Part shown: positions 8,147 through 16,806 of the stretch, one piece after another
How the letters are laid out: every line of letters starts with the position of its first letter
Position numbering within the stretch: the first letter of the stretch is position 1
Assembly (NCBI GenBank): GCA_903916255.1
Contig: CAIWVW010000116.1
Span: 1 to 64,000, forward strand
From: an uncultured Bacteroidota bacterium
GTDB taxonomy: Bacteria; Bacteroidota; Bacteroidia; JABEUT01
DNA length: 64,000 bases
Reading direction: 5' to 3'
Program-made: the position numbers and the translations under genes
The notes under the pieces: model-generated
The model's database searches: none
What the model was told of the DNA's origin: nothing
The model's input: the letters and a program-made list of their open reading frames with translations, nothing else

Positions 8147-8863
8147 ATGCAAAGGAAGCTAAAGTGCGTATTAATTGATGACGACCCTTCAATTCATAAG
8201 ATTTTTAAAGAATATCTTGAAGGTAATGAATATGCAGAGTTAACAGATTATTACGAAGACCCTATAGTATTTATTAACTCTAATAAAAAGCCCGATCTTG
8301 TATTTGTAGATATTGAGTTGCCAAACATGGATGGATTTTCATTGGCTATTAATATTAAACCAACCCCAGTTATTTTATTTACAGCACATGCTGAGAAATT
8401 TAAGGACATCATGAATATGGTGGAGGCGATAGACGCATTCCCCAAACCTATTATGAAAGAACGGTTATTAAAATCAGTCCAAAAAGCTCATACATTGTTG
8501 AATTCAAACAAATATGCGGAGGGTTATTCCTTTTTTCATACCAATGAAGGTCATTTGAATATTCAACTTACAGATATTCTATTCGTTAGTACTGTAAAGA
8601 ATTCTCATAGAAATTTGGAATTATTTCTTAAGGGCGGAAAAGTCTTAATATTAAAGGGGTATTCGCTTGAATACCTGCATAGAATTGCAGGATTTTTATT
8701 GCAGCCCAACCGTTTTGAATTAGTTGCCCCAGGAGCAATAGATAAAATTGAACCCAATTTCATATTACGGTTGAAGATTGTAAAAACTGATGGAACAATT
8801 GTGCAAAGTGAATTACTCCGTAGTTTTCGTAAAGATTTTTTCATGCATTTTCAATCTATATAG
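8147..8863 (+). CDS. LytTR-family response regulator
   Basis: A 238-aa protein. Residues 1-120 are a receiver domain with the acidic pocket D11-D13, phospho-acceptor D55 (FVDIELPNMDG), T79 and K100 (FPKP). Residues about 130-238 resemble a LytTR DNA-binding domain (TDILFVSTVKNSHRNLELFL, then LEYLHRIAGFLLQPNRFELVA for the L-x-x-F-x-R-x-H-R segment). In LytTR the usual FxRxHRSxxVN is better conserved, so this copy is divergent. Normally paired with a LytS-type kinase, but none is nearby, so it is an orphan regulator here. It has a good promoter and is flanked by the integrase and a large secreted protein gene that it might control; that link is a guess. Confidence 0.8.
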   Translation: MQRKLKCVLIDDDPSIHKIFKEYLEGNEYAELTDYYEDPIVFINSNKKPDLVFVDIELPNMDGFSLAINIKPTPVILFTAHAEKFKDIMNMVEAIDAFPKPIMKERLLKSVQKAHTLLNSNKYAEGYSFFHTNEGHLNIQLTDILFVSTVKNSHRNLELFLKGGKVLILKGYSLEYLHRIAGFLLQPNRFELVAPGAIDKIEPNFILRLKIVKTDGTIVQSELLRSFRKDFFMHFQSI

Positions 8864-9033
8864 GAAATTAAGGATTCAAAACCTTACTATTTCAAATTCT
8901 AACATGTATTCCAGTGCACGATTTGTGCTGTTCAGTCCTGAAAAAGTGTAACTCAGTGCATAAGTGATTTTCATATAAGATATTTCGCAATTTTTGTGGT
9001 AGGAAAAAACTTTTAACCCTAAAATTTACTTCA

Positions 9034-12000
9034 ATGAATAACACTACCTCCCCTCAAGCATTTACTTTGAGACTTTTTTTCTCTTTAATGTTTGCTCTAT
9101 TCTTCATATTTAGTAACGCCCAAATCATAACCACAATTGCTGGTAATGGAACTGCTGCTAATACAGGAGATGGCGGGCCTGCCAGTGCTGCCGAACTCAA
9201 TGCACCTGTAGGAGTGGCTGAAGATGCTTCCGGCAACCTTTATATTGCTGCAGGAGCCCGTATTCGTAGAATAACACCATCTGGTACAATAAGCACTATT
9301 GCAGGCAATGGTTTAGTGGGCTTTTCAGGTAATGGGGGACAAGCTACTGCTGCCGAGCTCAGTGCTCCAGCGGATGTAACTGTAGATGCATTTGGTAATA
9401 TTTATATTGCAGATGCAGGTAACGAGCGTATCAGAAAAGTTAACACTTCAGGAATAATTAGCACTTATGCCGGAAATGGAGCTGGAGGATATTCTGGTGA
9501 TGGTGCTGCTGCTACTGCCGCTGAGTTGAATAACCCACTAGGGATTGCAGTAGATGGTTCTGGAAACATTTATGTTGCGGAGCAGGCGAATCATACCATT
9601 CGGATGATAAATACATCAGGAATTATTAGTACAATTGCAGGTGTTGGTACGCATCATGGCTACACTGGTGATGGAGGTACCGCTACTGCTGCGGAACTAT
9701 ATTCTCCATATGGAGTCACTGTTGATGTTTTTGGCAATGTTTATATTGCAGATGAAATGAATTACGTTATAAGGAAGGTTAACACATCTGGTAATATATC
9801 AACCTTTGCAGGTAATGGAATAGCAGGTTCATCAGGAAATACAGGGCAAGCTACAGCTGCTGAACTTAACGGGCCAACTGGAGTAAGGCAAGATGGTTTG
9901 GGTAACCTATATATTGCCGACGCAGGTAATGCAGAAATCAGAAAAGTAAATACGTCAGGTATCATCACTAGATTTGCTGGAAATTATGGTGGAGGATTCT
10001 CAGGTGATGGAGGACAAGCTACTGCGGCCGAAATTGCTAATCCTCGTAAAATTGCATTAGATAACTTGGGAAATCTTTTCATTGCGGATAAAAATAATGA
10101 ACGTATAAGAATAGTTTATGCCCTCCTAACTGTTTCAGCAAGTGTAACTACGAGTATAAGTTGCTATGGTGGAAATAATGGGATTGCAACCGCAAGCCCG
10201 AGAGGAGGTACAAGTCCTTATACATATTCTTGGTCAGGTGGAGGAACAAATTCAACGAAAACAGGATTATCTATTGGAACCTATACAATAACAGTAACTG
10301 ATGCATATAGTCAAACAGCAAGTGCTACTGTTACGGTAACGCAACCACCCTTATTGACTGTTTCAACAAGTCTAACCATGACTTCAAGTTTATACATTAA
10401 TGCAAATGCTAGTGGTGGAACATCTCCATATACGTATTCATGGTCACCTTCATCAGGTTTATCTTGTAGTACTTGTCAAAATGCTGTTGCTACACCCACC
10501 GCTACAACAACCTATTCTGTAACAATAACTGATAATAATGGATGTACAGCCACTGCTTCAGTAACTGCAAATGTTAATACAGGTTCAGCCCCTTCTTTGT
10601 TATCAACACCTCCAATTACCCAATGGACTTATGCAGCACCAGGACAGTATTCCAATGGAATTGGATTTATTGGACAAGATTGGATTTATCAAATAATTCA
10701 AAGCCAGGATGGTTCAAATAGTTATTATGCTGCTGGTTATACTACTACCGATGGTTGCAATACTGTTCCTGTTATACTTAAATTAGACCAATCTGGAAAT
10801 AAACTTTGGGAATATTATTATTTGCCTCCAGGTTGCACAACACCTTGGGGTACTAATGGCACATGTGGTGCTATTTTAGATCCCTATCAAACTCCTAACT
10901 TACTGGATCAATGCCAAAATGGTGTAGTTATGAGTGGTTTTTTTACAATTAAAGAAATAGCGGATCCAGCTTCTCCTACTAGTTATGGAATTATGGCAGT
11001 AGGTCATTATGCTGAAGACTATTGTTCGTCCTCATCTTATTATTCATATCCCGTGCCTAATAGCGCATATACTACTACATGTGTATGTACACCAAATAAT
11101 AATGTTTATCCCAATGGGGGTAATCCAGATAATAAATTTATTTATGCTGTGGAGGTTGATGGTAATGGTTCAGTGATTTCAGATGCGTCAAACAATCAGT
11201 TTTATCCTATAAATGGTGGAGTAAGAGAATTTTGGGGAAATATGTTGGTTGACCCATCTTTAAACTATGTTGGAACAAACTTGGGTATTGCTCAAGACCC
11301 TATAATCAATCAAGGTGGTGGAGGTTCTAATATTGATTATGTATATTTTTCACCTGAAACCTCAACAAACCTGAACGGGTTAATTATTGCATGTCACGCA
11401 TGGATGAATGTACCTTACACTTCCGCATTTGGACAACAACCAACTGAAGCCATGCTGGTAAAATTGGATAAACATTTTAATTTAGACAATAACTTTGGAA
11501 CTGGAAGTCCACAACAAGGTTATGGCTTATACCCTGATCCAACTTATACAACTACCCCAACCAACCCTACACTCTTTGGAGGTGTGGCAGTTATAAATAA
11601 TAATAGTTCTTCTCCCTATTATGTTGTTAGTGGCAACGTCGTAACTACTCTTACTGGGAATCCTACAAATGCTATATACCAGGGTATTAGTACCTATGGA
11701 AACACTCAACTTTGGCATCATAATGAAAGTAGTGCTGCTATAGCCAGCCTTGCAGGCGGATTTCCTTCACAAACAAGTTCATTAACTACTGCCCCTACAT
11801 TTACCCCTAATACTTTTGCGACAGAAGTAAAGTATGTTAACTCATCGGAAGTACTTATTCATACTTGGTGTAACTGGACACAAGGTGGTGGTCCCGATTT
11901 CTATCCTCTGGGAACTGATGAATGCAATAGTTACGGTACTGATCCTTCACCATATATGAATGTTCAAGATGCTGTATTAAAAATTAACCCTACTCCTTCA

Positions 12001-15000
12001 ATAACTTATAACGGAAGTCTAATTTCGGGTTCAACCGGTGCCCCCAATGGAGTTAAATATCTAAAGCAATTTGAAGGCATTGATTTTCTTCCTAAATTGG
12101 TAACTACTGCAGACGGTGGGTATGCAGTATGTGGTGATTTTTCTTTTAATTTACCAAGAACCCCAGATAATATGTCAACACTTGGCGTTCATTTAGGAGT
12201 ATATAATGATCTTGTTAAATTTAACTCAAATGACCAACTACAATGGGACCAGGTATACATGGCTAACAGTGAAGTTAATGGACTACTATGTAGCGGATCC
12301 GGTATATTAACAGGTGTAGGAACCAATTGTAGTTTTGGATTAGCCGCCACAAACGATAATGGATATATTATGGCTGGTAACACAGAATTAAATGGTGATG
12401 ACTACTATGCTATAAAAGTAGAACCCCCAACATGCACCGGTGCATTCACAACTGCGGTTTCACAACTTAATTCTCCGCCATCTGGATATACTGTAATAAC
12501 TAATGGAATTATAATTCCCTTCGGAACAACTTATTGGAGTGGCAATTATTTGGTTCAGGGGTATGTTGAAGTACAACCTGGGGGAGTTTTGCAAATAGAG
12601 CCCGGAACAAACGTATATTTTGCTAATCCTGCAGAAACAGGTGTTGAAACACAAATTGTTCTTGACCAAGGAGATGGTATGTCAACGTATGGAGGCATAC
12701 TTACCCTCAATGGAGTAGATACATTAACAGCAATACCTACCTGCATCACAGGAGCTGGTTTATGGGATGGTATTGAATTGAGAGGAAATTCTATACATCC
12801 ACAATCCTATTTATACGACGCTGCAATAGATGCCGGTGCCAATAGCTATATAAAATATATGAGTTCTTTGGGAATAAAAACCATTAAAACAAATGTTGAT
12901 TTGACACAAGGTGGGCATGAAGGAGGACAAATAACAGCAACCTCAGCAAATTTTATTGATAATGTTCAAGGCCCACAATTCTTTCCCTACTCATATACCG
13001 ACAATAGTAATTTCACTTTGTGTAACTTTACAACTGATGCAAATTATTTATCGGGTGCTTCACTTCCTACTTGTTTTGTTAATTTGAATGGAACCACCGG
13101 GGAAACTTTCTATGGTAACACATTTCAGAATACAAAGGCATGGCCTACAAGTGCCCCAATGTATGAATTGCATGGTAACGGACTTAATAGTACTGATGCA
13201 AATTATACTGTTAGCCCAGACCTTACAGGTACTCCAACACCCAATACATTTAGCGGACTTAATTATGGAGTTTACGCAACAAGTACCTCGGGGATTGCAC
13301 TTACTATAGCAGGTACATCAACTGCCACTGGAAAATCGAATGTATTTACAAATAATTACTATGACATTTATTTATTAGGAACAAACCATGCTGACGTTGA
13401 ATATAATATATTTTCTAAAGCAAATATTGGAAATTTCGGAACAGCTAACACGTATAATTTATTTTTTGATGGCAACGGAGGTATGTCATTCACCGATAAA
13501 TTTAATACTTATGGTTCTGCAACATCGTCCTTACATCCCTCAACTAATTATGGGGATGTTGTAAATAATTCCGGTGGTTCTTCTTATCCTAGCAATGTTG
13601 AAGCTAATACTTACATAGGCTCTAATAATATGAATTATGGCACCTACGCTGAAGGTTCTATATCTCCCCTAACTGCAAATCTAGGTTTGCAAATTTTATG
13701 CAATACTTTTAGTTATGATATTAATTTAACTACTTATAGTGCTGATATAGGAGTGGCTAATTCCGATGGAAGTGTTCCAGATCAAGGGACCAGTGGTACC
13801 CCAGCGGGTAATATATTTAATAATATTTGCACTACTAATACACCCTATGATTTTTATAATGGAGGCAATACCATTGCTAATTATTACTATTGTAGTACAT
13901 GCACGAATAATGACCCAACATGTGTATACAATATAACTAATGTAAATGGTCGTGTCGCTTCACCTGGTTGCCCAACTCCAAATACTCATGCCGCAATTCA
14001 TCATGGGCATAATTTAGCAAGTGAAGATATTTCCGTGTCAGGGGAATATGCAGAGCGCAGCTACGACCAGAATATAGCCGATTCCCTTGGTAATATTCTA
14101 AGCAATGGCAACAAACATTCCTTTTATACTGATTTGAATTCCTTAAGCCCTATTCAAATAGAAGATTCCCTTTTTGTTAGTGGGCCTTATTTATCGGACA
14201 GTATATTGAATGCGACAATTTTAGATAACCTGCCTGTAACAATTTTAGAGAACATATTGATACCAAACTCACCTTTAGACAATAATGTAATTACCACATT
14301 GAATACCATTTCGCTGCCCGATTCCATAGTAAATCAGCTTAATGCCTATCAGTCTGATTCCATTCTTTCGCCACGCACCATATTGCAAAATAATATTTCC
14401 TATTATTTGAGGCAGGTAAGTTTGGCAACTAATGCACTAGTTACCTATTATGTAAACGACACTATCGTGGGAAGGTTTGACAGTGCAATTGCTGCAATTC
14501 AAAGTCTACAGGGCCCTTTAAGCTATCCTTACCTGGCACAAGTCGCCCAGTTGCAAATTACAGCGGGTGAATACACTCCTGCAGTAACCACCCTCACAAA
14601 TTTGAAATCGGCAGATGCAAACTACTCCAATTTCTGCCAATTGATGAATATTCTTATTGCATTAAGGGGCGAACCTAATGGGTATTATGCTTTAAAAGGA
14701 GATTCAACCAATATAGCTACTGTAAATAGTATTGCTATAGATAGTACACACCCTGGTTATGCTAATGCAAGGGCGCTAATGCGGCTTGTTTTCAATAAAC
14801 AATATTTCGCTCCTATTTTTCCCATAACTCACAATAATGGCCCGCAAAAAACTCACAAAAAAATAATTGTAGGGTCAAATAGTTCTCTATCGTCAAACTC
14901 CAATTCTCAATTTAAGATTTATCCAAATCCTGCTAAATATGAAATTACCATTGCCTACAATTTAGCGGGTAGTGTTCAGAAGGCAAAATTTATTTTATAT

Positions 15001-15156
15001 AACGAGTTCGGAAATAGCGTTTCCTACTGGAATTTACCTCTTTCTAAAACCCAAATTAATGAAAATATTTCATCTTTATCAGGCGGATTATACCTATATT
15101 GCATAATGGTTGATGGCAAAGCCGTGCAAAGAGGCAAATTGGTATTAGAGAAATAA
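9034..15156 (+). CDS. Giant T9SS-secreted protein with NHL and SprB-like repeats
   Basis: A 2040-aa exported protein. A signal peptide (residues 1-30, ending ALFFIFSNAQ) is followed by six NHL-type repeats of about 56 residues (about 30-365), each with a phrase like TIAGNGxxGxSGDGGxATAAEL and a following GNxYIAD strand, which should fold as a beta-propeller. Residues about 370-510 carry two SprB-like modules (CYGGNNGIATASPRGGTSPY, YTYSW, TVTD). A long middle with few Cys follows, including NosD-like segments around 1130-1500. The last about 80 residues are a type IX sorting domain (FKIYPNPAKYEITIAY ... GGLYLYCIMVDGKAVQRGKL), so it is delivered across the outer membrane and likely anchored to the surface. 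Its stop overlaps the next start by one base. Adhesion or substrate binding is plausible. Confidence 0.85.
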   Translation: MNNTTSPQAFTLRLFFSLMFALFFIFSNAQIITTIAGNGTAANTGDGGPASAAELNAPVGVAEDASGNLYIAAGARIRRITPSGTISTIAGNGLVGFSGNGGQATAAELSAPADVTVDAFGNIYIADAGNERIRKVNTSGIISTYAGNGAGGYSGDGAAATAAELNNPLGIAVDGSGNIYVAEQANHTIRMINTSGIISTIAGVGTHHGYTGDGGTATAAELYSPYGVTVDVFGNVYIADEMNYVIRKVNTSGNISTFAGNGIAGSSGNTGQATAAELNGPTGVRQDGLGNLYIADAGNAEIRKVNTSGIITRFAGNYGGGFSGDGGQATAAEIANPRKIALDNLGNLFIADKNNERIRIVYALLTVSASVTTSISCYGGNNGIATASPRGGTSPYTYSWSGGGTNSTKTGLSIGTYTITVTDAYSQTASATVTVTQPPLLTVSTSLTMTSSLYINANASGGTSPYTYSWSPSSGLSCSTCQNAVATPTATTTYSVTITDNNGCTATASVTANVNTGSAPSLLSTPPITQWTYAAPGQYSNGIGFIGQDWIYQIIQSQDGSNSYYAAGYTTTDGCNTVPVILKLDQSGNKLWEYYYLPPGCTTPWGTNGTCGAILDPYQTPNLLDQCQNGVVMSGFFTIKEIADPASPTSYGIMAVGHYAEDYCSSSSYYSYPVPNSAYTTTCVCTPNNNVYPNGGNPDNKFIYAVEVDGNGSVISDASNNQFYPINGGVREFWGNMLVDPSLNYVGTNLGIAQDPIINQGGGGSNIDYVYFSPETSTNLNGLIIACHAWMNVPYTSAFGQQPTEAMLVKLDKHFNLDNNFGTGSPQQGYGLYPDPTYTTTPTNPTLFGGVAVINNNSSSPYYVVSGNVVTTLTGNPTNAIYQGISTYGNTQLWHHNESSAAIASLAGGFPSQTSSLTTAPTFTPNTFATEVKYVNSSEVLIHTWCNWTQGGGPDFYPLGTDECNSYGTDPSPYMNVQDAVLKINPTPSITYNGSLISGSTGAPNGVKYLKQFEGIDFLPKLVTTADGGYAVCGDFSFNLPRTPDNMSTLGVHLGVYNDLVKFNSNDQLQWDQVYMANSEVNGLLCSGSGILTGVGTNCSFGLAATNDNGYIMAGNTELNGDDYYAIKVEPPTCTGAFTTAVSQLNSPPSGYTVITNGIIIPFGTTYWSGNYLVQGYVEVQPGGVLQIEPGTNVYFANPAETGVETQIVLDQGDGMSTYGGILTLNGVDTLTAIPTCITGAGLWDGIELRGNSIHPQSYLYDAAIDAGANSYIKYMSSLGIKTIKTNVDLTQGGHEGGQITATSANFIDNVQGPQFFPYSYTDNSNFTLCNFTTDANYLSGASLPTCFVNLNGTTGETFYGNTFQNTKAWPTSAPMYELHGNGLNSTDANYTVSPDLTGTPTPNTFSGLNYGVYATSTSGIALTIAGTSTATGKSNVFTNNYYDIYLLGTNHADVEYNIFSKANIGNFGTANTYNLFFDGNGGMSFTDKFNTYGSATSSLHPSTNYGDVVNNSGGSSYPSNVEANTYIGSNNMNYGTYAEGSISPLTANLGLQILCNTFSYDINLTTYSADIGVANSDGSVPDQGTSGTPAGNIFNNICTTNTPYDFYNGGNTIANYYYCSTCTNNDPTCVYNITNVNGRVASPGCPTPNTHAAIHHGHNLASEDISVSGEYAERSYDQNIADSLGNILSNGNKHSFYTDLNSLSPIQIEDSLFVSGPYLSDSILNATILDNLPVTILENILIPNSPLDNNVITTLNTISLPDSIVNQLNAYQSDSILSPRTILQNNISYYLRQVSLATNALVTYYVNDTIVGRFDSAIAAIQSLQGPLSYPYLAQVAQLQITAGEYTPAVTTLTNLKSADANYSNFCQLMNILIALRGEPNGYYALKGDSTNIATVNSIAIDSTHPGYANARALMRLVFNKQYFAPIFPITHNNGPQKTHKKIIVGSNSSLSSNSNSQFKIYPNPAKYEITIAYNLAGSVQKAKFILYNEFGNSVSYWNLPLSKTQINENISSLSGGLYLYCIMVDGKAVQRGKLVLEK

Positions 15157-16688
15157 TGTTTAGAAAAGGTGCATTTTTATTGTTCTTTATCGGTATTTTG
15201 GGCAATTTTACAATTGCCCAAAATATTAGATTCAATGAAGCTTTTCCTATAATTCCAGGACTAGCTGCGTCGTCACTAAGTATCATGGTTGAACCTAATG
15301 GGTACATAATTTATGGTATTACCCTTGATTCTAAAGGTCACCAGGATATTGCTTTATCAAAAATAGATAGCACAGGAAATATACTATGGAAAAAATCCTA
15401 TCCTAAAGCGAGTTATAATTTTCTTCCCTATGCAGTGTGTAACGAATTAGGAATTAATATCCCATGGGGAGGTGAAATAGGAGAAATAGATTGGTATAAT
15501 GATACAGTGTCATCTCTAGTTTGTTGGGGATTATACCGGTTTGATGGAAATGGAGATACGGTATGGACAAGAAACTATGCAGATTCTACATTTACCCTGA
15601 CTGATGAAATAAAAATTACAAGGGATGAGAAATATTTAATATATGGTGCTTGGATAAATTACGCTGACCGTTACCAGGGATTTTGCACTCTTTTCTTAAG
15701 AAAAACAGACAGTTTGGGAAATTTAATTTGGACTAGAACCTATCATTATTCAGATAGCTTGACAAGAGAAGCTTCTGGTATTGATACCTGTAAAGATGGA
15801 GGATATATTTTATGTGCTTATGAGAAGGATACCAATACTAATTACTCTAAAATAAATTGTTGGGATGGGAAAATCATGATAATGAAAACAGATTCTGGAG
15901 GTAATATCAAATGGACAAAATATATTCCCAACCCAATTTGTGATGTGAGAGCATTTTCTATTAGGACACTAAAAAATGGAGGATATTTAGTTTCTGGCTT
16001 CTGGGATGATAGTCTCAATTGGAATGGAGATATAGCGTTCTCTCATATGTATATGGCTAAACTAAATGATACTGGAAGTATCGTATGGAGTAATACCTAT
16101 GGGCTAATTAATGAAGAGGGTCACAATGTTCTTAATGACGTCAGGGAATTGCCGAATGGAGACATCATAGCTTGTGGTTTTGGAGATTCTTTATTAAAGC
16201 CACAACCAGGTGCAATTTTAAGAACAGATTCCAATGGTAATCAAAAATGGTTGAGATATTATTATAAGGTTTATCCTACAGACGAAGATTATTTAACTGA
16301 TATACTATACACTCATAATGGCGGATTTATTGCTTCCGGTTATACTTATGATAATCCTGAGAACTTTTGGGTTGTAAAAACCGATAGCATGGGATGTGAT
16401 ACGATAGGGTGCAATTATACGGGATTAGAACAGTTCAAAGAAAGCGTTGGAGAAGTGAAAGTTTATCCTAATCCTAACAATGGTTCTTTTACAATTTCCT
16501 TTTTAAACATAAATGGAAAATGGACTGTTGAAATATATGATGTGCTTGGAGAAAGTATTTATACAGCAGTTCTAAATTCAGATAATACGGAGATTAGTCT
16601 TAAGAATCAGCCCCCAGGTATTTATTTCTACCGTATTTTAACCCATAACGAAGCCTTAATTGGCTCAGGGAAATTAATTATTGAGTAA
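15156..16688 (+). CDS. T9SS-secreted protein with repeated beta-propeller-like motifs
   Basis: A 510-aa exported protein whose ATG overlaps the stop of the giant protein (TAATG), so the pair is translationally coupled. A signal peptide (residues 1-22) precedes repeated blocks with phrases such as DSTGNILWKKSY, DGNGDTVWTRNYAD, DSLGNLIWTRTYH, DTGSIVWSNTYG and DSNGNQKWLRYY. These are typical of secreted propeller-like proteins of Bacteroidota ('delta-60' or PQQ-like repeats). The end (about 430-510) is a type IX sorting domain (VKVYPNPNNGSFTISF ... PPGIYFYRILT). The middle of the 2040-aa protein contains related phrases (DQSGNKLWEYYY), so the two genes may share ancestry. Function unknown. Confidence 0.8.
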   Translation: MFRKGAFLLFFIGILGNFTIAQNIRFNEAFPIIPGLAASSLSIMVEPNGYIIYGITLDSKGHQDIALSKIDSTGNILWKKSYPKASYNFLPYAVCNELGINIPWGGEIGEIDWYNDTVSSLVCWGLYRFDGNGDTVWTRNYADSTFTLTDEIKITRDEKYLIYGAWINYADRYQGFCTLFLRKTDSLGNLIWTRTYHYSDSLTREASGIDTCKDGGYILCAYEKDTNTNYSKINCWDGKIMIMKTDSGGNIKWTKYIPNPICDVRAFSIRTLKNGGYLVSGFWDDSLNWNGDIAFSHMYMAKLNDTGSIVWSNTYGLINEEGHNVLNDVRELPNGDIIACGFGDSLLKPQPGAILRTDSNGNQKWLRYYYKVYPTDEDYLTDILYTHNGGFIASGYTYDNPENFWVVKTDSMGCDTIGCNYTGLEQFKESVGEVKVYPNPNNGSFTISFLNINGKWTVEIYDVLGESIYTAVLNSDNTEISLKNQPPGIYFYRILTHNEALIGSGKLIIE

Positions 16689-16704
16689 TCACCAATACCC
16701 ATCC

Positions 16705-16720
16705 AAAAGTATCTGGTGGC
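16705..16720 (+). repeat. 16-bp direct repeat, left copy at the restriction island
   Basis: AAAAGTATCTGGTGGC, followed after T by GGTTTT. The same 16 bases occur at 21794-21809 and 21893-21908. This copy is 16 bp after the stop of the T9SS gene and 87 bp before the restriction-modification gene. Confidence 0.8.
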
Positions 16721-16806
16721 TGGTTTTGCGATAATATGTTATGTCCTTTATGTTGAATTGATAAATAATTCCCTACTTTTACTGCATACTAATTAAAGGA
16801 AAGCAA

